Shown here: piece by piece, positions 20,276 through 30,989 of the stretch
Layout of the letters: each line of letters starts with the position of its first letter
How positions within the stretch are numbered: the first letter of the stretch is position 1
NCBI GenBank assembly: GCA_963565915.1
Contig: OY751488.1
Span: forward strand, 310,001-374,000
Direction of reading: 5' to 3'
Length of the DNA stretch: 64,000 nucleotides
Origin: Entoloma clypeatum
Lineage: Eukaryota; Basidiomycota; Agaricomycetes; Agaricales; Entolomataceae
Translations under genes and position numbers: made by a program
The notes under the pieces: generated by a model
What the model was told of the DNA's origin: nothing
Database searches by the model: none
Seen by the model: the letters and a program-made list of their open reading frames with translations, nothing else

Positions 20276-21815
20276 CAGTGTGCCCTCGTTGTCTACTAAA
20301 AATTGTTATGCTGCCTTATTTATGGAACAATATAATCCTATACCCTCCATCTCTAAGCCTGCAAACGATCCCATAGTCGCACCCAACTCCACAAATCCCA
20401 TCCGCCTTCGCCTCTCTAAATGGGAGCGTCAGCTTCCAAAACAATATGTCCTCGCATCCGCTCACTCTGACAATTCTATTGAACTAGACATAGTTCTTGA
20501 AACTACCGAGACCAAAGACACACTATCACAAAAGGCCTTACTCGACAGCAGGGCAACAGGGTCATTTATTGAATGCACTCTGGTCGAGAAACATCGACTC
20601 TCTACTCAAAAACTACAATGCGCAATTCCGGTATACAACATCAACGGAACTCCAAACGAGGCTGGAGCGATAACGGAGGTGTTGGATGTAGTGCTCCGCT
20701 ATTGGGATCACTCGGAGCGGACCCAGCTTGCAGTAACAAGCTTGGGAAAACAAGAAATCGTGTTAGGCTTCACTTGGCTCAAAGAACAACAGAGACAGAT
20801 CGTGGGACAATGAAAACATCATCCTTCTTCGACCAGAACTGTTTGCAGTGTGAGCAATGCGTGGGGTAACCGTTCAAGGGGAAGAACGCGACGTCCTCCG
20901 CCAGGTCCGACAGGGAATCCAAGAGGGGTTACTGGAGGATAGTGTGGCAGAGGTTGTCAAATCCCTTCTGACCGTTGGAGCAGGGTCCATCCGCAGTGCG
21001 GAGTGGAGGCAAGCGGAAGGTTTGCTCTACTTCAGGGATCATATCTATGTTCCTAACAATCCCCAACTGCGTCATTGGATCCTCGCACAACACCACGACA
21101 CTCCAGTGGCCGGACATCTGGGACGGTGGAAAACCTTGGAACTGGTGTCGCGCAATTACTGGTGGCCACACATGTCTCGTTTAATAGGTCAATACTGCAA
21201 GACATGCGACCCATGTCTCCGCACCAAGGTCCAATGCACTCCGCCCTCCGGAGAGCTCAATCCACTACCAGTCCCTACGGAGCGATGGCAAGTGACCAGT
21301 GTTGACTTCATTACTGAACTACCAGAAGCCCACGGCTACAACACTATCATGGTGGTAGTGGACTCAGTAGGGAAGCGGGGACACTTCATCCCGACGCATC
21401 CGACATCTCCGCACTTGGGACTGCATGCTCCTATGTTCAAAACATCTGGAAACTCCACGGACTACTGTAGGCCATTGTCTCCGACCACGGACCACAGTTT
21501 GTTGCCAAGTTCACACGTGAACTATACAGGCTGCTTGGCATTAAGGTTGCTGCCTCGACAGCCTACCATCCGCAGTCGGACGGACAGACGGAGTGGGTCA
21601 ATCAAGGATTGGAACATTATCTTCGCCTATTCGTCAATGAACATCAAGACGATTGGGACGAATGGCTTCCGATGGCTGAATTTGCATACAACAACCATGT
21701 TCACGCATCGACATGTCAAACTCCGTTCTACATTGACACCGGCTGCCATCCGTGCATGGGATTTGAACCTCGCAAAAAGCAGACAGAGATCAAGGCGGTA
21801 GCAGATTTCAGTGAG
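20276..21815 (+). pseudogene. pol: Pol remnant of B2: partial protease joined to integrase
   Basis: The protease region (LLDSRATGSF, LGFTWLKEQ) is cut at about 20787 and joined, out of frame, to sequence downstream of RNase H. From 20857 the frame gives the integrase zinc module ([28 protein letters not shown]) and the first catalytic Asp in [10 protein letters not shown] frameshift near 21405 moves the rest ([41 protein letters not shown]) to another frame. The end merges with the LTR of D at 21815. Confidence 0.8.
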
Positions 21816-22160
21816 TGTTACACTTTTTCACCCTTTTTCTATACACCTTCACATGACCCTTCAACCCATGATCCTTATCAGACCCCGTTTCACTAAACTC
21901 CGATGACCCTGGGACACGTGTCCCCTCTATCAGCACTATGACTCATATTGACTCGGACTATTCCCCTTCTGGATATATTTTCACTTGTTATCTCTGACTC
22001 ACAGTCTTGAGGCCTTATCTCTGACTCCCATGCCACAGCCCCCTTGAAACATCTATCTAACCAATGGCCTATTTAGCTCCTGCGCAGCATTTACTTATTT
22101 ATAGCCATTGGATAACATATATAAGACCTGTAACCTTAGAGTAGAGGTCCTCAGCTTGAC

Positions 22161-24460
22161 AACACTTCTTGATCCGCTACCACCACATGCACAGCCACCA
22201 GTGGAGCCAACACCTTGCTTTATCGCCACATTGCGCGACATCCAGCACTCTGATCGGTATCAAAACACTCTCCAGGCCTCCTCCCTGTCATTTTTTATAC
22301 AATGGCATTGAGATCAGGCCGATCCAGAGGTCGGGGGGGCCGGGGGGGGGGGGGGCACCTGCTCCCTCTCATGCTCCAACTCCCAGCATTTCGCAACAGA
22401 ACGAATCCATGTGGAGTGAACTCCCCCAGGACCCTTCTGCTCTCTCTAGTGCAACCAACTGGCGCTACAAAACCTCCGCTGAACATAATGCTCGCTCCCA
22501 AGCTGAAGCTCGTGCTCGCACTCTGCCATCCGCAAGTGTGTCCCCTCAAGTCCGAAAGAAGGCCCGACAGGGGCCAAGCCCCGGCTCCCCCTCTCCCTCT
22601 CCTTCTCCTCTGTCCTCTCTCGAGCGAGTTACCGCCCTCTCGCCCCTCCTAGGATCCGTGGTTGAACGCCTGGATCAATTCCTTCAGAATAACTCCTCTG
22701 GTGCTGGGGCGGTTCCCAACAGCGTCGACATTGAAGCGGCCACCCAGGTCTTTGGCTATCTGGTAGAGTGGGTGAGTAAACCTGAGACTCTCCAACATTT
22801 TCGTGACTATCCAGGTGCGAAGGACCTCTTTGGTCCTGTCTACCAACACATGGCGATGAAGTTTAACGACATCGGCCTTTATACCCCGGCAGAAGCTGTG
22901 GCGGCTTTGCCTCCCCCTCCCCCTCCTCTGACACGTCGGTCCCCCTGACCCCCTCCTCCTCGACCTCCTCCCCCCACTGCCCCTGCGGCGGCGCCAGTTA
23001 GTCCAGCTGCTGGTGCTGCTACAGGCGGTGGTGCCATGGACCTGGATGTGGAACCCCCCAGACTGAACCGTGCCCCCACTGGCCCCCCTCATCCTCCCCC
23101 CTCTGGTCGCAAGAGGCCGCCTCGTGCTGCTCAGGCACCCAGTAGCCCCCCGCCTCCTCCTCCCCCTGTGAACCCCCAACCTGGGCGGAACACACCTCCT
23201 GTTGCTAGGCATCGCCCGTACAACACGTCCAATGGCCCCTCATGCCGCTCCATCGTTGTGGTCGTGGATGCAAAGGATACTATTGTAGACCTTCTCCCAC
23301 TGGCCACACACATCTCTCGCCATGTCGACTCATTCCAGAGCTCAATCATGGTCGAATCCTTCCGCCTGGCTTACGGTGGGCTCTGCCTCACCACAACCAG
23401 CGTCCCTTCCCCCTCCGACCTCTCCAGGTTGGAAACCTTCGTACGCCCCCTCGTTCCCGAAGGATCCACAGTCCGATGCGAGGTGCCTTCATCCCGCTCA
23501 TTCTGTAAACTTGTAGGTGTCCCGTTCTACTGCGGCGGCAGTCCTATCACCTCCAAGGATGCTGAAAGCGCCCTCCACTCTTCTGTCTTCAAAGACAGCA
23601 TCCGCCTTGCGGCCCCGCCCCGGATCGTCTGTGATTCCAGGCGCGCCGACACATGCACTATTTATTTTGACATCTGGGACTCCCAAACTGGCTCCTGGAT
23701 GAAGACATTCATCAACCGCTCCCTAAACTTGGGGACAATGGTCTGCTTCTTTCGAAAGGCCTCCATGAAGATTGGTATGCCTCTCTGCACCCGCTGCTGT
23801 TCGTGGGGACACAACACGAACTTCTGCAACTCCACGCGAGTATTCTGCCCCATTTGTAGGGGTCCTCACCGCGAAGAAAACCATCGCTCTCTTGCCACAT
23901 GCTGCAAGGGACGCCCTGATGCGAACCCTCCCGTTCCTCCCACCGCCGAGGGGACTCCTTGTCCTCACAACGCTCATTGCAAGAATTGCAGCAAACCTCA
24001 CGCTGCCAACTCTCCTCGCTGTCAGTTTTGGCAGCACTGTTTTGACCGGGGCTGGATCATGGCCCGATATTTGAGAGGTGAGCCATCTGGGCTCGACCTC
24101 CATGTACGTCCCTTGACCGGGGAAACCGGTACTTGTCGGAAAGCCCCTGCCTCTGGCCGCGGCCGTGATGATGGGGAGGTGTGAACTGGTCATGGGGATG
24201 CTTAAAGTCATACTCCCCTCAAGGAGTATCCAGCTACATGTATGTCGTCTCTTTCTACATATCGTGTTACTTTTGGTGTATGCTCTCCTCTGTTTTCCTT
24301 TGATTGCATCTTATCGCTGTACCGTCTTTTCTATTTTTTGGACATTTCTGTGGTAGCCCACACGCACGTTAAAATTCTTTACTGCCGACTTGTAGTAGTA
24401 GGCGACCGGACTGCCCTCAGGGTACCGGTATATAAATTGTTGACAACAAAAAAAAAAAAA
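22161..24460 (+). mobile_element. LINE (non-LTR retrotransposon) with ORF1 only
   Basis: It is flanked by a 16-bp target duplication AGGTCCTCAGCTTGAC (22145-22160 and 24461-24476) and ends in a 13-14 nt A-run. Its 2.3 kb hold one ORF1-like reading frame and a 3' UTR of about 260 bp. No endonuclease or reverse transcriptase ORF is present, so this is an ORF2-less copy, either a deletion derivative or a non-autonomous family mobilised in trans. Confidence 0.85.
22302..24184 (+). pseudogene. LINE ORF1 protein (RNA-binding, CCHC knuckles)
   Basis: The start is ATG 22302 (MALRSGRSRGRGGR). Within a G-run near 22336-22356 the frame changes and continues SISQQNESMWSELPQDPSAL, with a helical middle. 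TGA at 22946-22948 in a Pro-rich linker interrupts the frame, which then runs to 24184. The C-terminal half has a conserved fold (PSCRSIVVVVDAKDT, VESFRLAYGGLC) and three cysteine knuckles: CTRCCSWGHNTNFC, CPICRGPHREENH and CKNCSKPHAANSPRC. This is typical of ORF1 in fungal Tad-like LINEs, which binds element RNA. With the slip and stop ignored it would be about 620 residues. Confidence 0.75.
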
Positions 24461-24720
24461 AGGTCCTCAGCTTGACCTAGGCAAACAACACTTACTTGTC
24501 TATTACTTCGAACGCTCTCCAACTAAGTGCCTTGCGAGGACTTAGCTCTGCCAGACCCTAACTGAGTCGTCCTTCTGAGGGACTCATTGATTGACCAAGT
24601 TGACCTATTGAGGGACTTGTTGTGGAACCAGTTCGAACCCACATGATCTGATCCTTGGACTTGTTGTTGTAGGCTATCGCTGTAACAAAAGGTCAAGCTG
24701 ATCAACATCGTCAACCCACT

Positions 24721-25583
24721 GTGGTTTTAGATGCAAAGATTCCTCCCCGACGATCCACCTTTGGAGTCCCGTCCAACTCAGAAGACGAACAGGAGTTCGT
24801 TGACGCACCCATCACACAACGACCACCACCCACACTGTACAGAAGAGTAACCTCCTCTTTCATACCACCGAACCCCGCATCACCTTCTTACCTCACTCCG
24901 AAACGAAATCTACCGCCGCCAGCTGTTGCTGTTGCTGCACCCAGACCAAAGACCCCAGACACCCCAAAGACGACACTTGTAGAAATGACTTCTCAAGTAA
25001 AGACCCCAGAGAAAGAGATCAAGATCAGCCCACTGGCGATCTTCAATGGAGACAGAAGGAAACTGTCTGAATTTTTGTTCGATGTGAACTTATACCTGGA
25101 AATGAACAATGACGTGTACAACTCCAACAAGAAGAAGATCCTCTTCACTGTCTCATACATGAAAGGAGGAACTGCCAGATCCTGGAAAGAGTCCTGGCAC
25201 AGGGACATCACCACCGCCAGAGTATCCGTGTACCCGAAATATGCGGATTTCATTGAGAAACTGAGGAAATAATTTTCCCCAGCTGACAAAGAAGGAGACG
25301 TGTTGACTATGATGAAAACGCAGAAGATGGAAGGCATGACAGCCAATGAATATGTCGAAAAGTACAAGTTGTGGTATGGGTAGCAGAGAGTCTGATCACA
25401 GAGGATCGGTCTCTTGTGGACTACTTCATGGAGGCGTTACCCCACGCACTCCGAGACAAGATATTGGGCCTTGATAAGATTCCAAAGACCATTGATGAAT
25501 GGTACACCATGGCATCCAGACTGGACAACCAATGGAGAAAAGCCAAAGCAGTGGCTCAAAGACTCAGACCCGATGGGGGAAAG
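24721..25583 (+). pseudogene. gag: Gag of element D (interrupted by C2)
   Basis: An open frame with no ATG at its start reads ISPLAIFNGDRRKLSEFLFD, VSYMKGGTARSWKESW, then a TAA at 25270-25272 and a frame change near 25370. It resumes as SLVDYFMEALPHALRDKILG and IDEWYTMASRLDNQWRKAKA. It ends in RPDGGK at the C2 boundary, and the rest lies at 11680-11749. This is a Ty3-type Gag core. The first in-frame ATG is at 24985, so the true start is uncertain and may involve splicing. Confidence 0.75.
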
Positions 25584-25987
25584 TGTTACATTCCGATCCA
25601 TTCCGACGATTTCCGACCAATCCCGACACCTCCGACACCTCCGACATTTTGACTAATACTTATTATGCATACTTACTGTTATGAATCTCGTTACTACGTA
25701 CATTACTTACATCCGATCATTTTACTTATGTTAAGAATCTCCGACAGCCACTCGTTATCCGACTCCGACGAAGCCACACGTCCTCCGACATAGTATTTAA
25801 ACTTATGTAGAATCGTGTATTAGCTTCAGTTTGAATATCAACTTAGATTCGACATCATACCTCCCGTCCTCTTTCCGACTCTTAACTTGAGTCCGACCTC
25901 CGACCTCCGATCCTCCGATCCTTCCGACCTTCCGACCTTCCGACGCGTCCGACGTAGCTCCGACGTTTTGTCGATCAGTTCTTAACA
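25584..25987 (+). repeat. 5' LTR of C2
   Basis: 404 bp, TGTTACATTCC to CTTAACA. It is rich in CTCCGA/TCCGAC motifs. It lacks the ~80-bp block present in both 3' LTRs. Confidence 0.93.
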
Positions 25988-26001
25988 GTATATTCAAACT
26001 G
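25794..26001 (+). promoter_or_regulatory. C2 TATA box, self-primer start and primer site
   Basis: TATTTAAA at 25794 is followed after 33 nt by CAGTTTGAATAT (25827-25838). The primer site ATATTCAAACTG (25990-26001), 2 nt after the LTR, is its exact 12-nt reverse complement. Confidence 0.7.
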
Positions 26002-26033
26002 CCACTCGCTTATCCGTATTTCAAATTCCAGTT

Positions 26034-27260
26034 ATGGCAGCCCGCAACACACAGAACTCCCGCGCAGCAGCAGCCGCAGCGGAAGCTTCAAACCTGCAGG
26101 ACACCAGGGCGACATTTCTACATATGTTCCAAGATATTCCCGCAGAAGAATCTGCACCCAAACCTGACCCCATATCTCCGACACCTCATCTCCGAACACC
26201 TCAGACACAAGGACCTCCGATTCCTGAAGAATTCCGTCCTTTTAAATCGCCGACCTCTCCTTTTGACGATAACAATCCTTTCCGTTGCGAGCAAACTCCA
26301 AACCTCGCCGAAGCAATTATGCTTATGACGCAGGAGCTCCGACGTAGAGAGACTCCGAAAACTCCGAAAAAGAAATCGAAGGAACCCGACACTTTTGACG
26401 GTTCCGACTCTCGGAAACTCACCAGTTTCCTCGCACAATGCACGCTATATTTCCGAAACAACCCCGCTTTTGACGACGATGATAACAAAGTCAGTTTCGC
26501 TCTGTCGTACCTCCGAGGAACCGCGCTCAAATGGTTTGAGCCCACCCTCTTGGGAGAGTCCGACGACGACTCTGTCTGGTTGGACGACTGGTCCGCCTTT
26601 GTGCACATCCTCCGATCCGAATTCGGACCTATCGATCCGACCGGAGAAGCAGAGGATAGCCTGGATCACCTTCGGATGCGCGACAATCAGAAGATCCTAC
26701 GTTACAACGTGGACTTCAAACGTCTTTCCGCTCGCACGCAGTGGGATGATGGCGCGCTCCGATATCGGTACTATACCGGTTTAGTGGAACGCATCAAGGA
26801 CGTTTTGGGGACTTTTCCCAAACCAAAAACTCTCGCCGAGTTGAAAGTAATGGCCCATAACATTGATGCTCGCTACTGGGAACGTCAACGCGAGAAATCG
26901 CGCTCCTCCGACAAATCTACTCCGAAATCCGACAAATCCGACAAATCCGACAAAAAACAGACCCCCGCTTCATCATCCTCCAACAACAACTCCTCATCGT
27001 CTAAACCCAACTCGCAACAACAACAAAAATCGTCATCCACCTCTCCGAAATCCGCCCTCTCCGACAAACTTGGCAAAGATGGGAAATTAACTCCCCAAGA
27101 ACGCCAACGACGATTTGACAATAATTTATGCATGTTTTGCGGCAACGTTGGTCATCGGGCTTCCGACTGCTCGAAGAAATCGTCTTCTAACGCCAAAGCA
27201 AAGGCCCGCGCGGCCCAAGCTGAGGACAAATCGGAGAAGACGACCGAGTCAAAAAAATAG
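26034..27260 (+). CDS. gag: Gag of C2
   Basis: 408 residues from ATG 26034, identical to the C1 Gag. It has an Ala-rich N-terminus, the Gag core (TFDGSDSRKLTSFLAQCTLY, YTGLVERIKDVLGTFPKPKT), a Ser/Asn/Gln-rich linker and one zinc knuckle CMFCGNVGHRASDC. It would form the virus-like particle and bind the element RNA. It ends at TAG 27258-27260 directly after a seven-A run that can give -1 frameshifting into pol. Confidence 0.93.
   Translation: MAARNTQNSRAAAAAAEASNLQDTRATFLHMFQDIPAEESAPKPDPISPTPHLRTPQTQGPPIPEEFRPFKSPTSPFDDNNPFRCEQTPNLAEAIMLMTQELRRRETPKTPKKKSKEPDTFDGSDSRKLTSFLAQCTLYFRNNPAFDDDDNKVSFALSYLRGTALKWFEPTLLGESDDDSVWLDDWSAFVHILRSEFGPIDPTGEAEDSLDHLRMRDNQKILRYNVDFKRLSARTQWDDGALRYRYYTGLVERIKDVLGTFPKPKTLAELKVMAHNIDARYWERQREKSRSSDKSTPKSDKSDKSDKKQTPASSSSNNNSSSSKPNSQQQQKSSSTSPKSALSDKLGKDGKLTPQERQRRFDNNLCMFCGNVGHRASDCSKKSSSNAKAKARAAQAEDKSEKTTESKK
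27251..27257 (+). promoter_or_regulatory. Candidate -1 ribosomal frameshift site (A AAA AAA)
   Basis: The gag codons read TCA AAA AAA TAG. The heptamer fits X-XXY-YYZ for a -1 shift, and the -1 frame (GTC AAA AAA ATA GTA AGC) is open straight into pol. No downstream structure was assessed. Confidence 0.6.
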
Positions 27261-30200
27261 TAAGCAGTCCTCAGATTCCAGCACGTACTGGGGATTGCGT
27301 TGACACCTTTCGTGCACCTTTGGAAACCCTCCGACTCAATGCGTCCGCTCTCTCAAATCCGAACTCTCTATGTATTGATTTGATATCTCCGACCTTTTCC
27401 GATTCTCTTCCGATAAAGACTCTTATTGATTCTGGTTCTACACATTGCTTCGCAGATACCAGATTTATTTCTTCTTTAAACTTATCTCCGACTCCGATTC
27501 CTTCACCTATGGTTTTGAAACTTTTTGACGGTTCTTCAAATACGTATATCACACAATCTATCGATCTTCCTCTCCGATTTCCTTCCGGTGAACTTCTGAC
27601 CGTCGCATTTTACGTGACAACCCTCGATTCGTCTTGTAATTTGGTTCTAGGACACAACTGGCTCACCCGCTACAATCCGTTGATTGACTGGGTATTGGGC
27701 AGTATCTTATTCCGTTCTACGTTACCCGACACTCCGAGTCCGACTCCGACGTCGACTGCTGAGGCAGCTCCGCCCCCTCTGCAGTGTCCGCCCTCTCCGA
27801 TGGGCACCTCCGATCCGCTCACTCCGAACACCTCCGACCCGCCACAGATTACCATGGTCAATGCAGCCGCATATCTCCATGCATGTAAAGCTCCTGGGGC
27901 ATACGCTTTCCGCGTTCACCTCTCCGACATCTCCGCCAATTCCGCGTCTGTCTCCGACGACACTCCCGACCTCTCTGGCATACCCGAGGAATACCACGAT
28001 TTTGCTGATGTATTCAGTAAGAAAAAAGCCGACACCCTTGCACCCCACCGACCGTATGACCTCAAAATCAATTTGGAGGAAGGTACTTCCCCTCCGATTG
28101 GTCCGATGTACTCACTCTCGCAATCCGAACTTGGATCCCTCCGAGACTTCATCGACGAGCACCTCAATATCGGTTTCATCAAACCTTCTAGTTCACCTCA
28201 CGGCGCTCCAATCCTCTTCGTCCGAAAGAAAGATGGATCACTCCGACTATGCGTCGACTACCGAGGCCTGAACAAAATCACGAAGAAGGACCGATACCCA
28301 CTTCCGCTCATCTCCGACCTCTTAGCCACTGCCGGAAAAGCACGCGTTTATACCACCGTAGACCTCCGACACGCATACCACCTAGTCCGCATCGCTGAAG
28401 GTGACGAATGGAAAACTGCATTCCGCACTCGCTATGGATCATTTGAATGGTTAGTCATGCCATTCGGATTGTCTAACGCACCTGCAGCCTTTCAACGTTT
28501 TATGAACGACATCTTCTCCGACCTTCTGGACAACTGTGTTACGGTTTACCTCGACGACATCCTGATCTACTCCGACAACCCCGAGGAACACAAAAAACAT
28601 GTCCGAGAAGTCCTCCGACGACTCCGACAACATGGTCTTTACGCCCGCGCCGACAAGTGCGACTTCTCTGCCGAAACTGTAGAATATCTTGGATTTATCC
28701 TTTCTCCCGACGGACTCAAAATGTCGGAAGCGAAAGTCAAGATTATTCAGGATTGGCCTGAACCGCGCAGAGTGAAGGATGTCCAGTCCTTTTTAGGTTT
28801 TGCAAACTTTTACCGACGTTTCATTCCATTCTATTCCAACATCACTATTCCACTCACTCGTTTAACCAGGAAACATGCCACTTGGCTGTTCTCCGACGAC
28901 GCTCGAACCGCTTTTAATGACCTGAAAAAGGCATTTACCACCGCTCCGATCCTGACACACTGGATCCCCGACTCTCCGATAATTGTCGAAACCGACGCAT
29001 CCGACTATGCCCTAGCGGCTATTCTGTCGATAGTCACCTCCGACAATGAAGTCCACCCCGTCGCATTCCATTCCCGCACCTTCACGGCCCCCGAAGTAAA
29101 CTATGACACCCACGATAAGGAACTTCTTGCCATCTACGAAGCGTTTAAAATTTGGCGCCATTACCTCGAAGGCTCCGGTACTCCGATTGACGTCGTTACC
29201 GACCACAAAAATCTCGAGTATTTTGCCACCACCAAAGTTCTTTCACGCCGACAAGTCCGATGGTCGGAATACCTTTCTCAGTTCAACCTCGTCATCCGAT
29301 TCCGCCCCGGCCGATTGGGAACTAAACCTGACTCTCTAACTAGACGTTGGGATGTCTATCCTAAAGGGGGAAATAGCGACTACGTCGACATCAATCCGAC
29401 CAACCTCCGACCAGTCTTTTCGCAAGAACAGCTCTCCGCTTCAGTTCGCGCGACTCAACTCCTTGAGCCCGTCCTCCATGCAACCATTATCATGGACACA
29501 GAAAAGCTTCACCACGACATACTCACAGCACTCCCTTCCGACACTCTTTACGACACTCTTTCTAAAGATCCTAAACCCCGCTGGTCTCTCGACCCCGATG
29601 GTTTCCTCCGACATGACGATCGGATATATGTTCCCGACTCCAACGACCTCCGACTCCGAGTCCTACAGCACAAGCACGATCATATGCTTGCTGGACACCC
29701 AGGTCAGAACAAGACACTCAGTCTCATTCAACGTGATTATACCTGGCCCAGAATACGAGATTTCGTTAAACACTATTGCAAGTCATGTACCACTTGCATG
29801 CGATCGAAGCCACAAAGACACAAGCCTTACAGCCTACTCAAACAGCTTCTGATCTCTGAATGTCCTTGGAATTCTATCTCAATGGATTTCATCGAGACCC
29901 TTCCGACCTCCGACAACTTTGATTCAATCCTCGTTATCGTTGACCGATTAACGAAACAAAGCATTTTCATTCCGACAACAATTCACTGCACCTCTGAAGA
30001 CCTTGCCGTACTCTTCGTATTGCATGTCTTCTCTAAACACGGCGTCCCCGAACATATCACCTCCGACCGCGGCCCCGAATTCATCTCCCGATTCTTCCGA
30101 TCTCTCGGAAAGGCTCTAAACATGACCCTCCACTTCACCTCCGGTTACCACCCCGAAGGCGATGGCCAAACCGAACGCACTAACCAGACCCTCGAACAGT

Positions 30201-30961
30201 ACTTGCGGATATTCTGCAACTACCAACAGGACAACTGGTCGGCTCTCCTTCCGATTGCGGAGTTCGCGTACAACAACGCACCTAGTGCTACCACTGGCAT
30301 ATCTCCCTTCTTTGCTAACAAGGGTTACCATCCGAACATTACTGTTCACCCGGAATGAGACCTCGCCTCTTCCCGAGCCCGATCCTTCGTGACCGACTTA
30401 GACGAACTTCACCAAGAACTGAAAGCCACCATCTCCGACGCCCAACGACGCTACCAGAAGTCCTCCAACAATAATCGGATCGCACCTCCGACATTTTCTG
30501 TCGGACAGCAGGTTTTCGTCAAAGCACAGTTCTTCCGCACAACACGCCCATCCAAGAAACTCTCAGAAAAGTACTTGGGACCATACGAGATCATTGCACA
30601 ACCCGGCACACACTCCTTTACCCTCCGACTCCCCGACACATTCCGCGGTGTTCACCCCGTCTACCACGTCTCCATGCTTGAACCCGCAACTCCGAACACC
30701 ATTCCGAATCGGACCCAACCTCCGCCTCCTCCGATTGACAATGACGGAGAACTTGAGTACGAGATCGCTGAAATAGTCGACTCAAAGATCGACCGACGAC
30801 GTAGCTGCAAGCTACTATATTTCGTCCGTTGGTTAGGATATGAAAACACTGATGAAGAATTCTCTTGGCTACCAGCCAATGAATTGGAAAACGCCCCCGA
30901 GCTTGTCTCCGACTTTCACTCCGCTTATCCCAACAAACCGGGTCCGCTCACATCGCTCTGA
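27257..30961 (+). pseudogene. pol: Pol of C2: protease, RT, RNase H, integrase, chromodomain (one stop)
   Basis: Same domain order as in C1, and the 1012-residue part before the stop is identical at the protein level. Catalytic motifs: IDSGSTHCFAD, VYLDDILIYS, VETDASDYALAA, SMDFIETLP, TSDRGPEFIS, and the integrase Glu within the TERTNQTLEQYL segment. TGA at 30356-30358 is shared with C1, so it predates the duplication or spread of this copy, or is read through. After it, the integrase C-terminus (FVKAQFFRTTRPSKKLSEKY) and chromodomain end at 30961. Confidence 0.92.
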
Positions 30962-30989
30962 AACAAGAAAAAACAAGTACTATTTCTAT

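Larger units (their letters stand above)
18786..21815 (+). mobile_element. Ty3 element B2, internally deleted and truncated
   Basis: It begins inside the B LTR where C1 ends and runs through gag, part of protease and then directly to integrase, with RT and RNase H missing. It stops at 21815 where the LTR of element D begins. Confidence 0.85.
21816..24687 (+). repeat. 5' LTR of D, interrupted by LINE
   Basis: Without the LINE and one target copy the LTR is about 555 bp. TATATAA at 22118-22124 lies 34 nt before CAGCTTGACCT, which is split by the LINE in the first copy and intact at 24468-24478. The string is the reverse complement of AGGTCAAGCTG at 24690-24700, 2 nt after the LTR. The LTR ends are inferred from the TGTTAC/GTAACA pair and this spacing. 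Confidence 0.7.
21816..25583 (+). mobile_element. Ty3-type element D (5' part), with LINE insertion
   Basis: Its LTR starts TGTTACAC at 21816 and ends GCTGTAACA at 24687, with a LINE inside. The gag frame follows and is cut at 25583 by C2. Its continuation (70 bp) is found at 11680-11749 on the other side of C1. No pol or 3' LTR of D is visible in the window. Confidence 0.75.

Noticed and set aside
22302..22652. A separate small Arg/Pro-rich protein at the LINE 5' end
   Set aside because: Only its first residues are likely real. After the G-run the conserved ORF1 sequence is in another frame.
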